In this document: piece by piece, positions 40,480 to 53,354 of the stretch
Numbering within the stretch: the first letter of the stretch is position 1
How the letters are laid out: every line of letters begins with the position of its first letter
Assembly: GCF_963675165.1 (NCBI RefSeq)
Contig: NC_087382.1
Span: 248,001 to 312,000 of the forward strand
Direction of reading: 5' to 3'
DNA: 64,000 nucleotides
From: Halichondria panicea
Taxonomy: Eukaryota > Porifera > Demospongiae > Suberitida > Halichondriidae
The notes under the pieces: generated by a model
What the model saw: the letters and a program-made list of their open reading frames with translations, nothing else
Told to the model about the DNA's origin: nothing
Database searches by the model: none
Made by a program: the position numbers and the translations under genes

Positions 40480-40965
40480 TTCTTCCTCATTAGTATTCAC
40501 ACCTGAGTTTGCCAATGTGGTCAATGTCGATGGATTGAGAATTAAAGACGGCAAGGTGTTTGTTATTTGGAAGTGGCAGGTGCTACATCCACAAGACAAG
40601 ACGGTAATAATAGTGAGGGGAATTGCTGTTTGTTTTCGGCCAACGGAACCCCGGACTATTCAGACGCAGAGTCTTAAACAGTCACACACCATACCTTTCA
40701 AGGTGATCGGATGTATTAAGGAAAAACTATATCCAGAAGTACTCTGAAAAGCAAGTGTACTTATTGACAAAGGTGTCCCTGTACCTATATATAGAAGTAC
40801 ATTGAACCTGACAATCCTGTGACTCCAAATGCAATTGCCTTGTAGATGCTTCCTTTGGATACGTAGTGAAGGAAGCACGGGATGCTGTGTACGATGCCCT
40901 CATAAGGAATGACATTACTGTTGTAACATTCAAGTGGGTCAAATATGTCAGTGACTGGTATATAC
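40480..40965 (+). pseudogene. Degenerate HIRAN-like domain remnant
   Basis: Three frames join by eye: one to TGA at 40,747 ending FKVIGCIKEKLYPEVL, then KASVLIDKGVPV, then IEPDNPVTPNAIA and FGYVVKEARDAVYDALI. The pattern of a strand, a short loop, 'EPDNP..NAIA' and 'GYV...A' is that of HIRAN domains, which bind DNA ends in SNF2 helicases and occur alone in mobile elements. At least two frameshifts separate the parts, so it is not functional. Moderate support only. Confidence 0.4.
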
Positions 40966-41608
40966 CGTATGGGCCCAGGATTTTTTTGCTAACATAACAA
41001 CGAAAGGTGTATGGCCATCAAATTAATGTTGAAGTACACATTAAGTACTGTTGTCGCCTAACCTAATTTTACGTTGATCGATTTCCAATGACTGCATTGT
41101 ATAACTCTCGCACGACTATAAACAATCATGTTCTAATAGCATTGTTCACCGCTCATGTCATTTTTTGTTGTACATTTCTATTGAAATTCGACCAAGTGCA
41201 GCAATAACATGCATCATATAATTATACACGTATTAATAGCTGTTAGCCATGAATATAATGCTCATGATTATCAATGTCCAATTTATAAATAGTTGTGGTC
41301 AGTTATATTGCAGTAACTTGTGAGGGAGGATGATCAACTGGCACATTGTAGTATATATTCGAACGTACATCAAATGAAGGCATTTGATAAAACAGTAATA
41401 ATTGATGGCAACGAGGGATCCATTCGTTTGGGAGAACTTTCCTCCAATTTTACTTGACGGTGTGAAGTGTAAAATGTGCCCACCATATCTCTGAAGAAGC
41501 ATTCCACATCTCACATCTTCAGTTGTGGAAGCTCTTGAATGCTTGATATCTCCTCAGTGCAAGTGAGAGAGATCTTTATAGCAGTTCACTCCTGTGTACC
41601 CATGGTTA

Positions 41609-41685
41609 GGCTCTTAAATCAGCCGCCCTTCTCAAGGTCTCTCCCCCTCTTCCTCAGGTAGGAAGGGCGGCTAATTTATGAGACT
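41609..41685. mobile_element. Hairpin MITE, GCCGCCCTTCC family
   Basis: CTCTTAAATCAGCCGCCCTT and its near complement ending GGCTAATTTATGAGACT. Lies 210 bp before the CDV3 start. Confidence 0.8.
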
Positions 41686-41895
41686 GGCATGCAATTAACA
41701 CAACGGCAATTAGAGACCTGATTAGCAAAGGTTAAGTGCTTCGCGCCTCGGCGTCGCCTGTCGTCCTGCGTCACCCAAAAGAGCCTGTACGGGTCAAAGT
41801 TCAATAGCTGAAGTCTGTAAATTTTCGAAACAAGCTGCGGCCAGTAATTGAGCTTCTTACTTTGACCACGTGTAGAGAGACTGAGGCAAAACATT

Positions 41896-43803
41896 ATGGC
41901 TGATTTGGATGATTTTTTCGCCAAGAAAGACAAGAAGAAGAAAAGTAAAGGGAAGAAATTCACCTCAAAAACACCAACAACATTATCTGAGGTAATTTTC
42001 ATAAGTATTGATCTATACGGCTTGAAAAATGTAAAAATGTACGTACTTTGTGAAGTATGTATTTATACAACACATACTTTATACACATAATTATTAAACA
42101 CACACGTAATCCACCCACCCACCCCACCACTCACACACACAACACATAGCCGACTGTAAAACCATTAGAAGACGACTCGGCTAAGGAAGTGAAGATTGAT
42201 GATATTCCAGCCCAATCCAAGGTAGTGTCCATGTAGCCATATTTCAGTACACACAATTATTCTCAATTATGTACTTTTTCAAGTATTTTCAGTACTTATT
42301 CAAGGATTCTAAAAATGTGCTTTCTTGCGATGCAAATAATGAAAACACACGATCTATTATTTTATGTGTGTGCAGTCTAGTTACATGTGTTGACCTTTGT
42401 CCCCAGGACGAGGAGTGGCTGGAACAGACGGAAGTTGTGGAGGATTTAGAAGGAATTAAAGTCACCCCTCTCGGACAAGAGTGAGCTGCCGTAAAACGTT
42501 TCATAAAGACGCCACAGTAATCTTAGTGCCAACTTGAACAGTCTTGGCTGTTTCCACGTGGCCGCCGGTTAAAACTCGTTTATTTGTGCGCCAAAGAAAA
42601 ATTGTTCTTTTTGTGGAGCCTATATTAGAAGTTTACAGTAGCTGAGCAAATGTTTACTCTATGTTGTTGATTCGTTTGGCAGAAAGAACTACAATAGTTA
42701 CTGCCTCTATATGACCGAACAATACATGTACTTCCATGCATTTGTTTTGTGTTGAAAAATTCATTGCTGGATAAGAATGGGAAAGTACTTTTTAAAATGC
42801 CTGACCTCAACCCCAGGCCGTGGAATTGTTCAGACAATAGGCAGAGTGCAGTGTGCAGTGTACTATCTTCTTCTTAGCTATGATCGAAACATCAACATTG
42901 CGTATTGAAACGTTCCTTCATTATAGATGTATAATTATGTCTTATAACTAGTTAGTTGACTATAACTGCACACGTTCTGTGCAGGGAATCTGAAGAGGCA
43001 TCAAAGTCCTCACAGCCAGCAGATGACAATGGCGATCAAGATGGGGAAAGTTGTAAGTTAGTGTTACTTAGCATTACCAAAGGCGTATTATAAAAGAAGA
43101 GAGCTAGGCATGCAACAGTAAAACAGCAGAATTCAAACGTGGGCGGATGAATGTACTAAAAATAGACATTTATATTTTTAGCAAAACATTTATCTGCCCA
43201 CATTTTGAATTCTGCTCGAATTCTGCTCGCTACGTGTACTAGATAGGGAGTTACATGCCCTCCCTTCGTTTATACGCCCTTGATGTTATAAGTGTAAATT
43301 TGAGGCACATAATTTGTGTTAATGTTCACCTTTTTATGACCCACAGCTGCTGATGCGAGTAATAAGCCCACGTCAAAACAAGCAGCATCACCTTGGCAAC
43401 AGGCAACAGCCGATGACGATGAAGATAGCGAAGATGAAGAAGATCAAAGTAAGGCTAATTTTTGAGTACGATGATCTTTGCCAAATTTATTTTTTACGTC
43501 TTAGTACCCTTCTCGCTATTACATCGTTTGAGCAGTTATCTTGGCCAAACTTATTTTACATTTAGATTATCTTTTAAATGTTGCTATTACTTTTTCCCTG
43601 CAGCACCCGCGATACTGGTTAATCGTGTCGATGAATTAACATCACAAGGCACATACGTCCCACCGTACCTTCGTAGGGGTCAAGGGATGCCACCGCCCTC
43701 AGGGAGTAGCCGCCGATTCAAGTCCAAGGCACCGCCGGATATTCAAAACGCAATGGCTTTCCCATCTCTGCAAGCTAGTGCGACTACACCCAAGTCGCAG
43801 TGA
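41896..43803 (+). CDS. CDV3: CDV3 homologue
   Basis: Six exons, 41896-41991, 42150-42221, 42407-42480, 42985-43052, 43347-43448 and 43604-43803, join in phase to 203 residues. The start MADLDDFFAKKDKKKKSKGK is the family's conserved N-terminus; DEEWLEQTEV matches the second conserved block, and the C-terminal TYVPPYLRRGQ...PPDIQNAMAFPSLQA matches the third. Between them lie acidic and Ser-rich stretches (DDDEDSEDEEDQ). It lacks the long Gly/Ala insert of the vertebrate protein. CDV3 is a cytoplasmic protein of poorly known role. ATG context and the three conserved blocks fix the start and end. Confidence 0.92.
43126..43214. mobile_element. Small inverted-repeat element in a CDV3 intron
   Basis: Arms GCAGAATTCAAACGTGGGC... 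(43126-43154) and ...GCCCACATTTTGAATTCTGC (43186-43214) around an AT-rich loop. Confidence 0.75.
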
Positions 43804-44188
43804 GTCAAGACTGTTGCTAGGGGAACAATCAGATTTCGTCGCACGTAGAAACTGTTATATTTATATCAACTCTCTTTCTGAACACAATCATTGAGTGTGT
43901 GCTTGTTAATAATTTAGTAAATTTCTCTCTTTCTTTTGCAATATAATTCTAAGTGTTGTAGTGCTTGTAGACTTTGTGTGTTGTGTGTTACAATAATCAT
44001 GAATACAGTAGACTCTCGCTAATGTGGCTCTCCGAAGTACGGTCACCTCGATACACCGGTCGTTTCGTTTGGCACGGATTGTTTGCTTGATCTTTACTGC
44101 CTAATGCGGCCACTTGCTATTCCGTACATGTATACGTTCTGACTGCCCCAAACTAGATTTTATACGTTTATGGCATAATTTTAAGCAT

Positions 44189-44766
44189 AATCGCATGTTG
44201 TCCTATTATTCACTGGAATTCGTACAGTGATTAATCGTGTATCAGTAATTGCACGTTGTTAATGACGACGTGCAATTACTGCCTTGACGACCGCACGTTC
44301 GAATAACGACCGCGGCTAATTTTTTTACTGAAACTGCAGCTAAAATGTCCTTAAAACTGCATCACAAGCGATTAACAATCAATAGTATGGCTACTCGTGC
44401 AATAAGGGATTAATAGCTTGCACTCTTAGCCATACTATTAATTATACTAATCGCATGTTGTCCTATTATTCACTGGGATTCGTACAGTGATTAATTGCGT
44501 ATTAGTAATTGCACGTCGTCATACTGCCTTGACGACCGCGCGTTCGAATAACGGCCGTGGCTAATTTTTACTGAAACTGCAGCTAAAAATGTCCTTAAAA
44601 CTGCATCACAAACAATTAACAATCAATAGTATATGGCTAAGAGTGCAATATGGGATTAATAGCACGAGTAACAAGCAATGGCAAGGATACTAATTGCACG
44701 AGGCGTAGCCGAGTCCTATTATTCACTGTACGCATCACAGTGAATAATAGGACAACATGCGATTAT
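44189..44766. mobile_element. Foldback element with internal tandem repeat
   Basis: Ends TCGCATGTTGTCCTATTATT and complement near 44,738-44,766. Inside, a unit of about 250 bp (GTACAGTGATTAAT, CAGTAATTGCACG, CTGAAACTGCAGCTAAAA) is present twice (44,189-44,450 and 44,455-44,690), each with its own inner hairpin arms ATAGTATGGCTA. No coding capacity. Confidence 0.8.
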
Positions 44767-45949
44767 GAGAATTGAGGTTTTGGAAGTACAGGTCAGTACG
44801 AATCATAGTGTATCGGCGTGATGAAAGTACTGGTAGTCTGGTAGTTCATTATTTCCACTGTTAATAATTATTCCATGCATGCATGGTCTTATACTGTTAA
44901 TAGCATGCGGCCATTAATTATAGTGTGATGTTACTTGTGCGACGACATGGGGTCAATGTGTGTTGTGTTTTGGAGGATAATGCGATTTGAAAAGAAGAAT
45001 AGCGTAACAGTGATAATAGGTAATGATTTAATATCTCGAGCATAATCTACCAACCCCTATTCACAGCTGGTACGCCCATGCATCCCCAGTTCATTTACAA
45101 GTACATTACCAGCTGGTAGCATCGTTGCATGTATATACACCCCCATGCATGCATGCATCCCCATTCACCCCTATATATAGGCCTTTGATCCATCGAATTT
45201 TCCACTTTATAATACAACCATGGGTATAGTAACAACCACGGATTGCTTGATGATACATACGCGTGTCGGACATTCCATTAAAATTAACCACTACGAGATG
45301 GAAATACCTAAAACTGGTCAACAGCACGCAAATAGGACCTTACGCTCGGAATAATTAATTTTAGCATAATAATGTATTTGGCATCATGCAATGTCCATTT
45401 TTGATAAAGATCATCATATTTTTTACGAGAATAATCGGATTTTTTATAAGAATAATATTACTGATTTAAGGAATTGTTTATACAAGCATGGAGTAGTGGG
45501 TCACAATTTCATTGACTGCAATCACCCATCATGCACTCTCAAGTCAAAGAATATTTTAAGTAGAGGTATACATGTATATATATACAGTAATATGTTGAAT
45601 TCGTGCACCGAGCAGTGTCTAACATCTAACACTCAACCTAACAGTATGCACAAAACATAAAATACATACACAAAGGGCGTCGCTAGGAAGCAATAAAGAG
45701 AACTAGATATAACAGGAACCCGTGCTAAACAGTACAACACAGGAATACAGGAAATGACTAATTAAGTGATTTAATATATTAAAGCGACGTCTGTGTAGAG
45801 CCTGAACTATACAACCTGTATTAAAGTGTTGAAGAACTAACCGGGCTGCATGTCATCAAACGTCCAAGACGGTGCCAGATTATACATTGCGTGTAAATGG
45901 CTTCAGGGGTGGGCGCTTTGAATTAACGTATATATCTGGATGTAAGAGT
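44767..45949. other. Intergenic
   Basis: Palindromic TGCATGCATG words (44,870, 45,145). Part of 45,460-45,560 resembles 52,500-52,620, just upstream of the small secreted-type gene (GGGTCACA-TTTC, CTCTCAAGTCAAA), so a promoter copy may be present. No gene seen. Confidence 0.45.
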
Positions 45950-46316
45950 GTTGAATCCCCAAGCAAGATCGAACCAACACACCAACTGCTACAGGAAGCA
46001 TGAACTTGAAAAGAAGAGACAATATGAACAACGCGTCAGAGATATCGAACACGCCTCATTCACTCCTTTGGTGATGTCAGCCACAGGTGGTATGGCCAAC
46101 CAGGCCACTGTGTTCTACAAAAGGCTGTCCTCAACTTGGCAATCAAATCTAATGAAAGCTATATAGTATATAGAACACTGTCCTGGCTAAGGAGTCGAAT
46201 TACCTTCTCTCTCTTACGCTCCGCCATTCAATGTATCAGAGGATCCCGCTCCAGTCGTGGACAGCCGGCCAGCCAGGTCCCAGAATCACCCTTCAGTGGA
46301 CTAAACTTTAACGAAT
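45950..46316 (+). pseudogene. 3' fragment of a retrotransposon open frame
   Basis: YRKHELEKKRQYEQRVRDIE and SFTPLVMSATGGM, then after a frame change WLRSRITFSLLRSAIQCIRG. This block is recognised as the C-terminal part of reverse-transcriptase proteins common in sponge and cnidarian genomes. The reverse transcriptase itself is absent, and the piece is frameshifted near 46,150. Confidence 0.7.
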
Positions 46317-46319
46317 GAA

Positions 46320-47852
46320 TATTCGGTTTTACATGACTTTAGTTTTTTCACATTAAGTTAACTCATTATCATTATTTTGTCATCACTTGTCCTCCAACTC
46401 ACTTTCATTTTCAAAAAAAATAAAAATTAGAGACGGATCGGCCTGGGATCGAGGCTACGCACGCACCAGCCCTGAAATTATCGACCTAGCGTTCAAATAG
46501 AAAACATCCGGGGATGGCTGCGCCAATACTTAGTTATGACATAGATAGTAGAGGATCACGTGAGCTTATGCTTGCAACGTAAGGCCTCTGGGACCGTGCG
46601 CGTGGCAACAATAGACACCTTGAGGTGTGATTTTACTGGTTTTGAGGTCAAGAGAAGCTTTTGAAAAGAAGCAAATGAGAGGATACTAGGTAAGTAAATG
46701 TATGAATAGCCCTAAAATTTGTCTTGAGGCATGGCTAGGTACAAAATGAAACATTATTACTAGCTAGAAGTCATGTTCACTCTCTCTTGGTAGCACACAA
46801 AATTTGAAGATTTTACAACACTTAGCTTCTTCTTTTTATTTGTGGGGTAAGAACTGACTTATGAATTGCATCTATTGTAAATGAATGGTCACAGTAGTAG
46901 TACATGATGGTAGTTTATTGCTTCAGCTATATATTGGAAGTGGGGATATCATACTTCTTGAGTTATTGACCGATTTGTTGATTCCACTAGCCATCTTTGC
47001 GGGGTAGCATCTCCATAACTAAGCTGAATTTATATTCGAGACTCGGCAATATTAAAGATCAATGTCCATATTATTGCTTCCAATCCATTAGATTTTGAAA
47101 ATCACTATTCATGCTCTGATTTTGTCACCGCAGTGTCGATGTGTGGCAAGAACTTGGACTGAGAAATCACTGGAAGAACATTGATAATTCATGTATAATT
47201 ATGTTTAGATCCTGCTTATACCTTTTATTGATTGTTCATTGTTGTCTATGCATGATCATAAGCTTGCTTAAGCTTTTAGTTTAGCATAAACTGCCATTAG
47301 TGCACAAAAAGTTTATTGCAAGCTCAGCACTTTAAGCTGCATCCATGGTCGCGGCTATAATTGAGGACGGTCCGTGTGAAATAGTGCTAATTGCCTGTGT
47401 TTCCAATCCCCTTCCTCTACTATCTATGGTTATGAGCTATCTTAGGACATCAGAGACACCTGGTGTGGCACTATGGTGAAAAAAGGATATTGCATGCAGC
47501 AGCCATGTAGGTACTATACAGTGAATTCACTCTTGCTATAATTATACCAATAGTATTGGTCAATTGCAAAACAGATGCCCTACCTATCTCATTCATGCAT
47601 GCAGTCATTGCAGTGACTCAACACTCTAGATATTTATTACAACGCATACACATGCGACACATCTGAAAGTATGCTTATGTAAAAATTATTTACTCCCCTT
47701 TGTTCATCACGTGAAAATTAAGTGGATGTATAAACGAAGAGAGCATACAAGAAAAATTACAATACATAACAGCTTTATAAAAGGCATGATGAGGATGCAC
47801 ATAACTATAAGAGGCCAAATTACAGCTATAAAATTATACAGTACAAAGATAC
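46320..47852. other. Intergenic
   Basis: A 16-bp word CATAGATAGTAGAGGA near 46,541 recurs inverted near 47,414, perhaps the ends of a ~900-bp element. No gene seen. Confidence 0.35.
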
Positions 47853-50244
47853 TCAAACAATAACGTCATAAACAACTTCATAGTCTCTAATTGATTCATA
47901 TTCTCCATCCGAATTTGAATCATTTGGTTGAATAGCTTGTCCGTACGAGGGATTAGATTGAGTGGTTCCTCCATACGAGGGATTAGGTTGAGTGGCTCCT
48001 CCATACGAGGGATTAGGTTGAGTGGCTCCTCCATACGAGGGATTAGGTTGCACCATATGCACTTCCTTGAGCTCAATCTCCATATTCCTCACACGCTTCT
48101 TGTAATACACACAGGCAATGCAGATGACAACACTTATGACAGCTATTGCAGCAATCACTACAGCCACAACAGATACAGTCACTCCCACTATCAGTTCATT
48201 TGCAATCCCATCAGTAGTTTGAACAAGTGCATCTCCTCTGGCTAGAATGAACACCTCCTGCACGGGGATCTGATCTGTTATGTTCGTCTCTGATGTTACA
48301 AACACTGTGTACGTAGTATCTGGAGTTAGTCCTGTGCATGTGTGAGGGGGGGGAGAGGTGATACTATTATGCTTGCATGATGATAATTATTGTATAGACG
48401 GAATTATTGGCTAGTTGTGTGCATGACTTGTTCAGTAGCTGCTTACCCTCAATCAGTCCCATGGTGGTGGTGACAGTACTAGATAGTGTGATGCTTGTCT
48501 CCCCAGCAACACTAAACCAGAGGTTATATCGTAGCTCATCTCTCCCCCTACCACCAGTGGACACTGGCTCCTCCCAGGCTAGTGTTAGTGTGGTACTGGA
48601 CATATCCACCACCCTCACGTTGAGTGGAGGGGACGGGGGAACTGCGTGGGTGTGTGTATTGACATAGTGAATGACACAACAATAGATGCATCAAATTGAT
48701 GTACAATAGCACACATAGCATAAGTAACGTCTCTTTGTAATCCATTCCCCAATGCAAGCAGCTGTTCACATAAGCATGCATGCACAGTGTATGCAACAGT
48801 AGCCCAACTATGCTGTATGAGGCAAAAACAGTAAGCAAAATCACAATGGGTCAGTTATTCATGATCAGCTGTTTAGATTATCACTAGTTTACCCAAAATA
48901 TCATCACTCACGTGTGCAGGGAAGGTCCACCTCTTGTGGTGTTCTGTAGTAGCCATCATCACAGGGACACTCTGCCAGACCTGAGGCTGTGCTGTTGCTG
49001 TTGCTAGGACATGTTAGACACTCCCCATTAGCAACACTGGCATAGAACCCAGGGTCGCAAGCTGTGTGTGGGGGGGGGGGGGGTCACATTCATTCAACCT
49101 AACAGGAGGAATCATGACAGCTAACTATAAATTCAGTATGCCATGTGATAGTCAGGCCATGCATCCCTTGCATAACATGCACCCAAACTTGCTATTGAAT
49201 GTAGTACTATCGCATTGTAAACTGTTATTATTAAGCATATACAATGGTGTGTCCCAAACTGAAATATGTAGTCATACTTACACAAACAGTTTTCTCCGTC
49301 CATGGTGGTAACAAACCCAGTGTCACACTCACACCTGCTGGAGGGTACAGCAACCCAGTTACCACTCTCCAAACACATGAGTGAGAAAGCATCACCTACT
49401 GGGCTGGAGTTAGCGAAGCAGGAGGCATTAACGTTGAGTTGTATGCCAGACCCCACTGTTGGAGCTATTGTCTCAGGGCGCACCACCAAGTTGACTGTTT
49501 CACTAGGGCAAGTGTTATAGAAGACAATCAGTCGAGATATGTGTATACAAGTGCCAGGATCTCTAATAGCGAGGTAGAACCCAGTCTCATTGGTATTGAA
49601 TCCAAACTGTTCAGTGGTTGTTGTGATAGCTCCTGAGACCTGAGTTGTTAAGGTTTGTATAAGTGCATAATTACCAGTGTCTATAGCAGCCACTGGATTC
49701 ACTGTAGAGGTCTCATATTTCAGTAGGTCAAATGTTCTCCTGCATCTTGTGCTGCCATCATCAGGGCATATGCTCTGCTGGTATTCAATCTGTACAGAGA
49801 CTTGCTGTAGGGGATATCCATTCACTGTTCTGTTGATGTGCTGTGTGAAGAGCCAGTTGTTCTGGGCCCCACCTGACCAGCCGCAAACAGTGACAGCAGA
49901 CTCACAGCTAGGTCCTTGTTCTGTCCACTGAAAAAGAACAAAAAGAGTTCAAGTCCCTTTGCATATCCATAACATTAATTACTTACAGATGATTGCAGCC
50001 CAACAGGGTTGTTACCATCAAGGTCCACTGTCTGCCACACTGGATTAGAGTTTGGTGGGAGCAACCTGCTATAGTGACTGGAGTCCATTAGAATCCTCCC
50101 ATTAGGAGGGTCCTCCACAACGTTCTGTCCAAAGGCAGGTATAGATACTGTACATAATTCTTGTTCATCTCCTGGAGCCTGTCCAGCCACCATTGTCAGT
50201 ACACCCAGCAGCAGGAGGTTGGTTATAGCTATCATCTTAGACAT
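47853..50244 (-). CDS. Kinase-less Eph-like receptor with NPSY tail
   Basis: Exons 49987-50244, 49282-49927, 48912-49061, 48447-48641 and 47853-48331 join in phase to 575 residues. A signal peptide (1-21) is followed by an ephrin-receptor-type ligand-binding domain (about 25-205; QNNWLFTQHI, a RRTFDL block and conserved Cys), then the Eph Cys-rich region (CDPGFYAS, CLTCPSNS, CPCDDGYYR) and one fibronectin III domain (LNVRVVDMSSTTLTLAWEEP, ending GLTPDTTYTV). A single helix at about 463-487 leads to an 85-residue tail. The tail has no kinase, SAM or PDZ-ligand; it has four NPSYGG units in tandem and Tyr-rich YESIRDYEVVYDVIV at the end. Eph kinases normally have two FN3 domains plus kinase and SAM. 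A signalling adaptor or decoy role is inferred. Confidence 0.88.
47934..48056. repeat. 30-bp coding minisatellite
   Basis: Four copies of CCTCCATACGAGGGATTAGG plus ten more bases, in frame in the Eph-like tail, each adding NPSYGGATQP. Near-identical units point to recent unequal duplication. Confidence 0.92.
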
Positions 50245-52629
50245 CTTTATAAATGTGCATGCGATGCAGCTATAATGTAATGATTGAGCTGAGCCCCACC
50301 CCTCTCATTCTTGCAACTGTGCAATAATAGTTGTAAACTACATCACACAGATAGCCACAACAAGGAGCAATAATGACAGCAATCAGAGTGTCCAATAGTG
50401 TACTAGTAGAGGCTATAGTGTTCCTAGACAGTGAGAGTGTTGACCCCGGAGAGTGCTTGACAGAGGAGTGTGTTGTAGTCACTCACTAGTCCCCTCACAT
50501 CATCACACACTACACTGTAGTCACCCTCACCCTGACGAGTTGCTATGACTACCAGACAGTCAAGGAAAACAATGTGAACACATGTATATTCAACATAAAA
50601 CCAATATGCACATTAATTAGAGGATACACTCTTTCATGACAAAGTTGTTTTAACTAATATATAGCCTCGGTAACCCTGCAGTGCTTCCTAGAAAAGGGAA
50701 GTTTGTGGTTACGTTTTACATTAATAGAATCACACACACCCTACCCCACCCGCACACAAACACAGAACACACGACTGGTTCTCATATCTGGGTGCCAGCC
50801 AAATTTCAGGGACAAAAACATGGGGGCGTTAGCCTAGCCTCGAGACCAGCCGTTCGTCATAGCCCGGCTACCCATGGCCATCCAATGGCAACACGCAGAT
50901 ATGATTTTATGTTAAATGTCAATATGGAGCAAATATTCACAATAATTTAAGCACATGACTCTGAATTTCAGCAAAGACAACTACCGTAAAACCTCGATTT
51001 AAAGGGACACTTTTAAATAATTACGTTTTGAGATTTAATGTACACAAAATAATTATAACGAACTCTCTAAAATAGTGATCCCTCTGTTGTAGCGGACAAC
51101 ATGCCTTGTACCAACTTACTTGGCTCCAGAGCCCTCCCTCAGCAGAAATGTTTGTGAGTTCCAATATTCGCAATTCAATTCCAGGAAACCACACCCACCA
51201 ATAGCTTTGCATGTGAAATATCGGTGGGGGGTGGGAATTTATCCTATTTTTCGTGTTAACTATAATTATGCCCGCGAAAAACGCAAAATTTTGCACCCTA
51301 AGAAAATTTCCCGCTATATATACAGTACAGCGAACTTTTAAAGTTACTCTTAATTGATTAACTAGTGTTCAAGCTGGCGCTGTGCTAATGCCTCTCGCCA
51401 TGATTTGCTTTCGCTCAAAAGTATAGAAGAGGAAAAAGTGTATAAAATAATCTGTCTAAAACTGACTTGCAATTGTATAATTATGGTATCATTGTTGTGT
51501 TTTGTGGCTGCTTATACCAGGACCTCAAGGATCTAGGAAGCAACAAAGAAGAAGATTTTGTTTTCAATTAATTATAAGCGGAAGTGCATAATTATTTCAT
51601 AAAGTTAGCTTATCTATATAAAGTCACTGAGAAGAAAAGACTTATTACATGCATCTATTGTTGTATTATGTGGCTTTAATACCAGGACCTCAAGAAAGAA
51701 GAAAATTGGATCTGTAGTTCATGCAGTGTATAATTATAATATTTAAGAAGAAAAGACTTGTGTACATGCATATTGTTATCTATAGTAGTGTTTTGTGGCT
51801 TACCAGGCCCTCAAGAAAAATATGATTCTGCCAGGAGGATCTGGATCTGGGGAATGAGCGCGCATGCGCATTACATCCATAGGAATAATTAAAGGGTGTG
51901 TCCAAAGAGATCAATTTCACAAATGCCTACTGCTAGCTAGCTGTTTTAATTAATTAACAGGTATTTTCTGAGTCTTGTAGCTAACAAAAAGCTAGCGCTT
52001 TAGTGCAAGGCTAACTCATATGTTGAATAGAAAGTTTGTGCGGATAGATGATGCTATGAAAGATTCTGAAGAGACTGCAACAGCCTTCAATGTGAATCAA
52101 ACTAGCCATAACTCGAGAAAGAAGCTTTAGTTTGCTAATCCACGAATCAAAATCCAAGAGAACGTGGCTAGAAGCCTATAGAAGCTGTTAGTTTTCGTCG
52201 CATTGCAACCGTTGAGCAGTTACAGCTGGAACAGACACACAGACACACAGACACACACACACACACACACACACACAGTCAGTCAGCTTTACCGTATCCC
52301 TCGTGCGGCTACGCCTCGAGGCATAACAAGTGGTATATATGCGGTAGATCTATATACCGCTTGTTAATGAACTATAAATGCATGAGACTTCCGAGATTTT
52401 ATATTCATAGCCTAAGACTTTGATCAAGTGAAGTTTGCGTCATGCAAGCATTCCATGTTAACGACTTGTATGCATGCATGGTTAATGCAGTCCTTTATTC
52501 CATTTAAGGAATTGTTATAATATACCCATTAATTCAGATAAATAAGTGGGTCACATTTTCGTTTACTCATTGACTCCCATCTTTCTCACTCTCAAGTCAA
52601 AGGATTTTCTCTGCACGAAAATTAGTATC
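50245..52629. other. Intergenic, repeat-rich
   Basis: Includes a GGAACC-family fragment near 51,000-51,110 and the dispersed repeat at 51,380-52,330 shared with 5.5-6.2 kb (here with a CA microsatellite near 52,240-52,276). No gene recognised. Confidence 0.5.
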
Positions 52630-53157
52630 ATGAAGATCTCAGTGATTGCCACTGTGGCTCTGTTATCTCTCCTGCATGGCCGTGGCCTCTTCCCCATCCG
52701 GGCGACCATGAAGGCCCTGGCTATCAGTATGAGCAAGAGGTGCAGCTGCAAACAGATGGTTCAGGTAAGTATAGAATTATATTATGCCCTTCACAACACC
52801 ACTATCAGCATGACACCGTTAATACTAGCTATATGGTTCACATGTTCTGTATAATAACTGTCATTATTATGAGAGTAAACTTGCTGCAGCTCGTGAGCAA
52901 CGCTTGATGGATGCCCCAGCCTGCTGAAACAAGATGGCCCAGGTAAGTATACTTTCCACCATGCAACATAATTATAATAGTTGTACCATGGATATCATGT
53001 CAAGAGTGTATTGGATTTGTACTACCGAGAGCAGTTCTATGTATTCTCCGAGGACATGGGATTTGTACCCTGGAATCCTGAAAGATTCAATGGATATTCC
53101 TTAGTGTCAGAGCACATCATGGTACAAAGCATGCATGTACCACCACGTTATAGTTAT

Positions 53158-53260
53158 AGACTAATCACAAGGTTTGTATGGAATATACAGTGCATGATGC
53201 CCGAGGGCTTTGCCCGAGGTTTGAATGCACTGTATATCCATACAAACCGTGTGATTGGTC
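53158..53260. mobile_element. Hairpin element
   Basis: Arms of about 35 bp (AATCACAAGGTTTGTATGGA and near complement TCCATACAAACCGTGTGATT) with a shorter inner hairpin GCCCGAGGGCTTTGCCCGAGG minus one base. Directly upstream of the Crypton-like fragment. Confidence 0.75.
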
Positions 53261-53354
53261 AATAACTGTTTTCTTGCATGTTGCTATTGACAGCAATTTT
53301 GAATTTATTATTACATGTAGCTATTAGCCATACAAAGAACAAGTAGAGTAGAGA

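Noticed and set aside
45391-45660. 89-codon plus-strand frame
   Set aside because: Asn/Ile/Tyr-rich low-complexity composition, no splice context; part of it matches non-coding sequence upstream of 52.6 kb.
46300-47852. Kinase or SAM exons downstream of the Eph-like gene
   Set aside because: The last exon ends in an in-frame stop and no kinase motifs (HRD, DFG) were found on the minus strand below 47,853.
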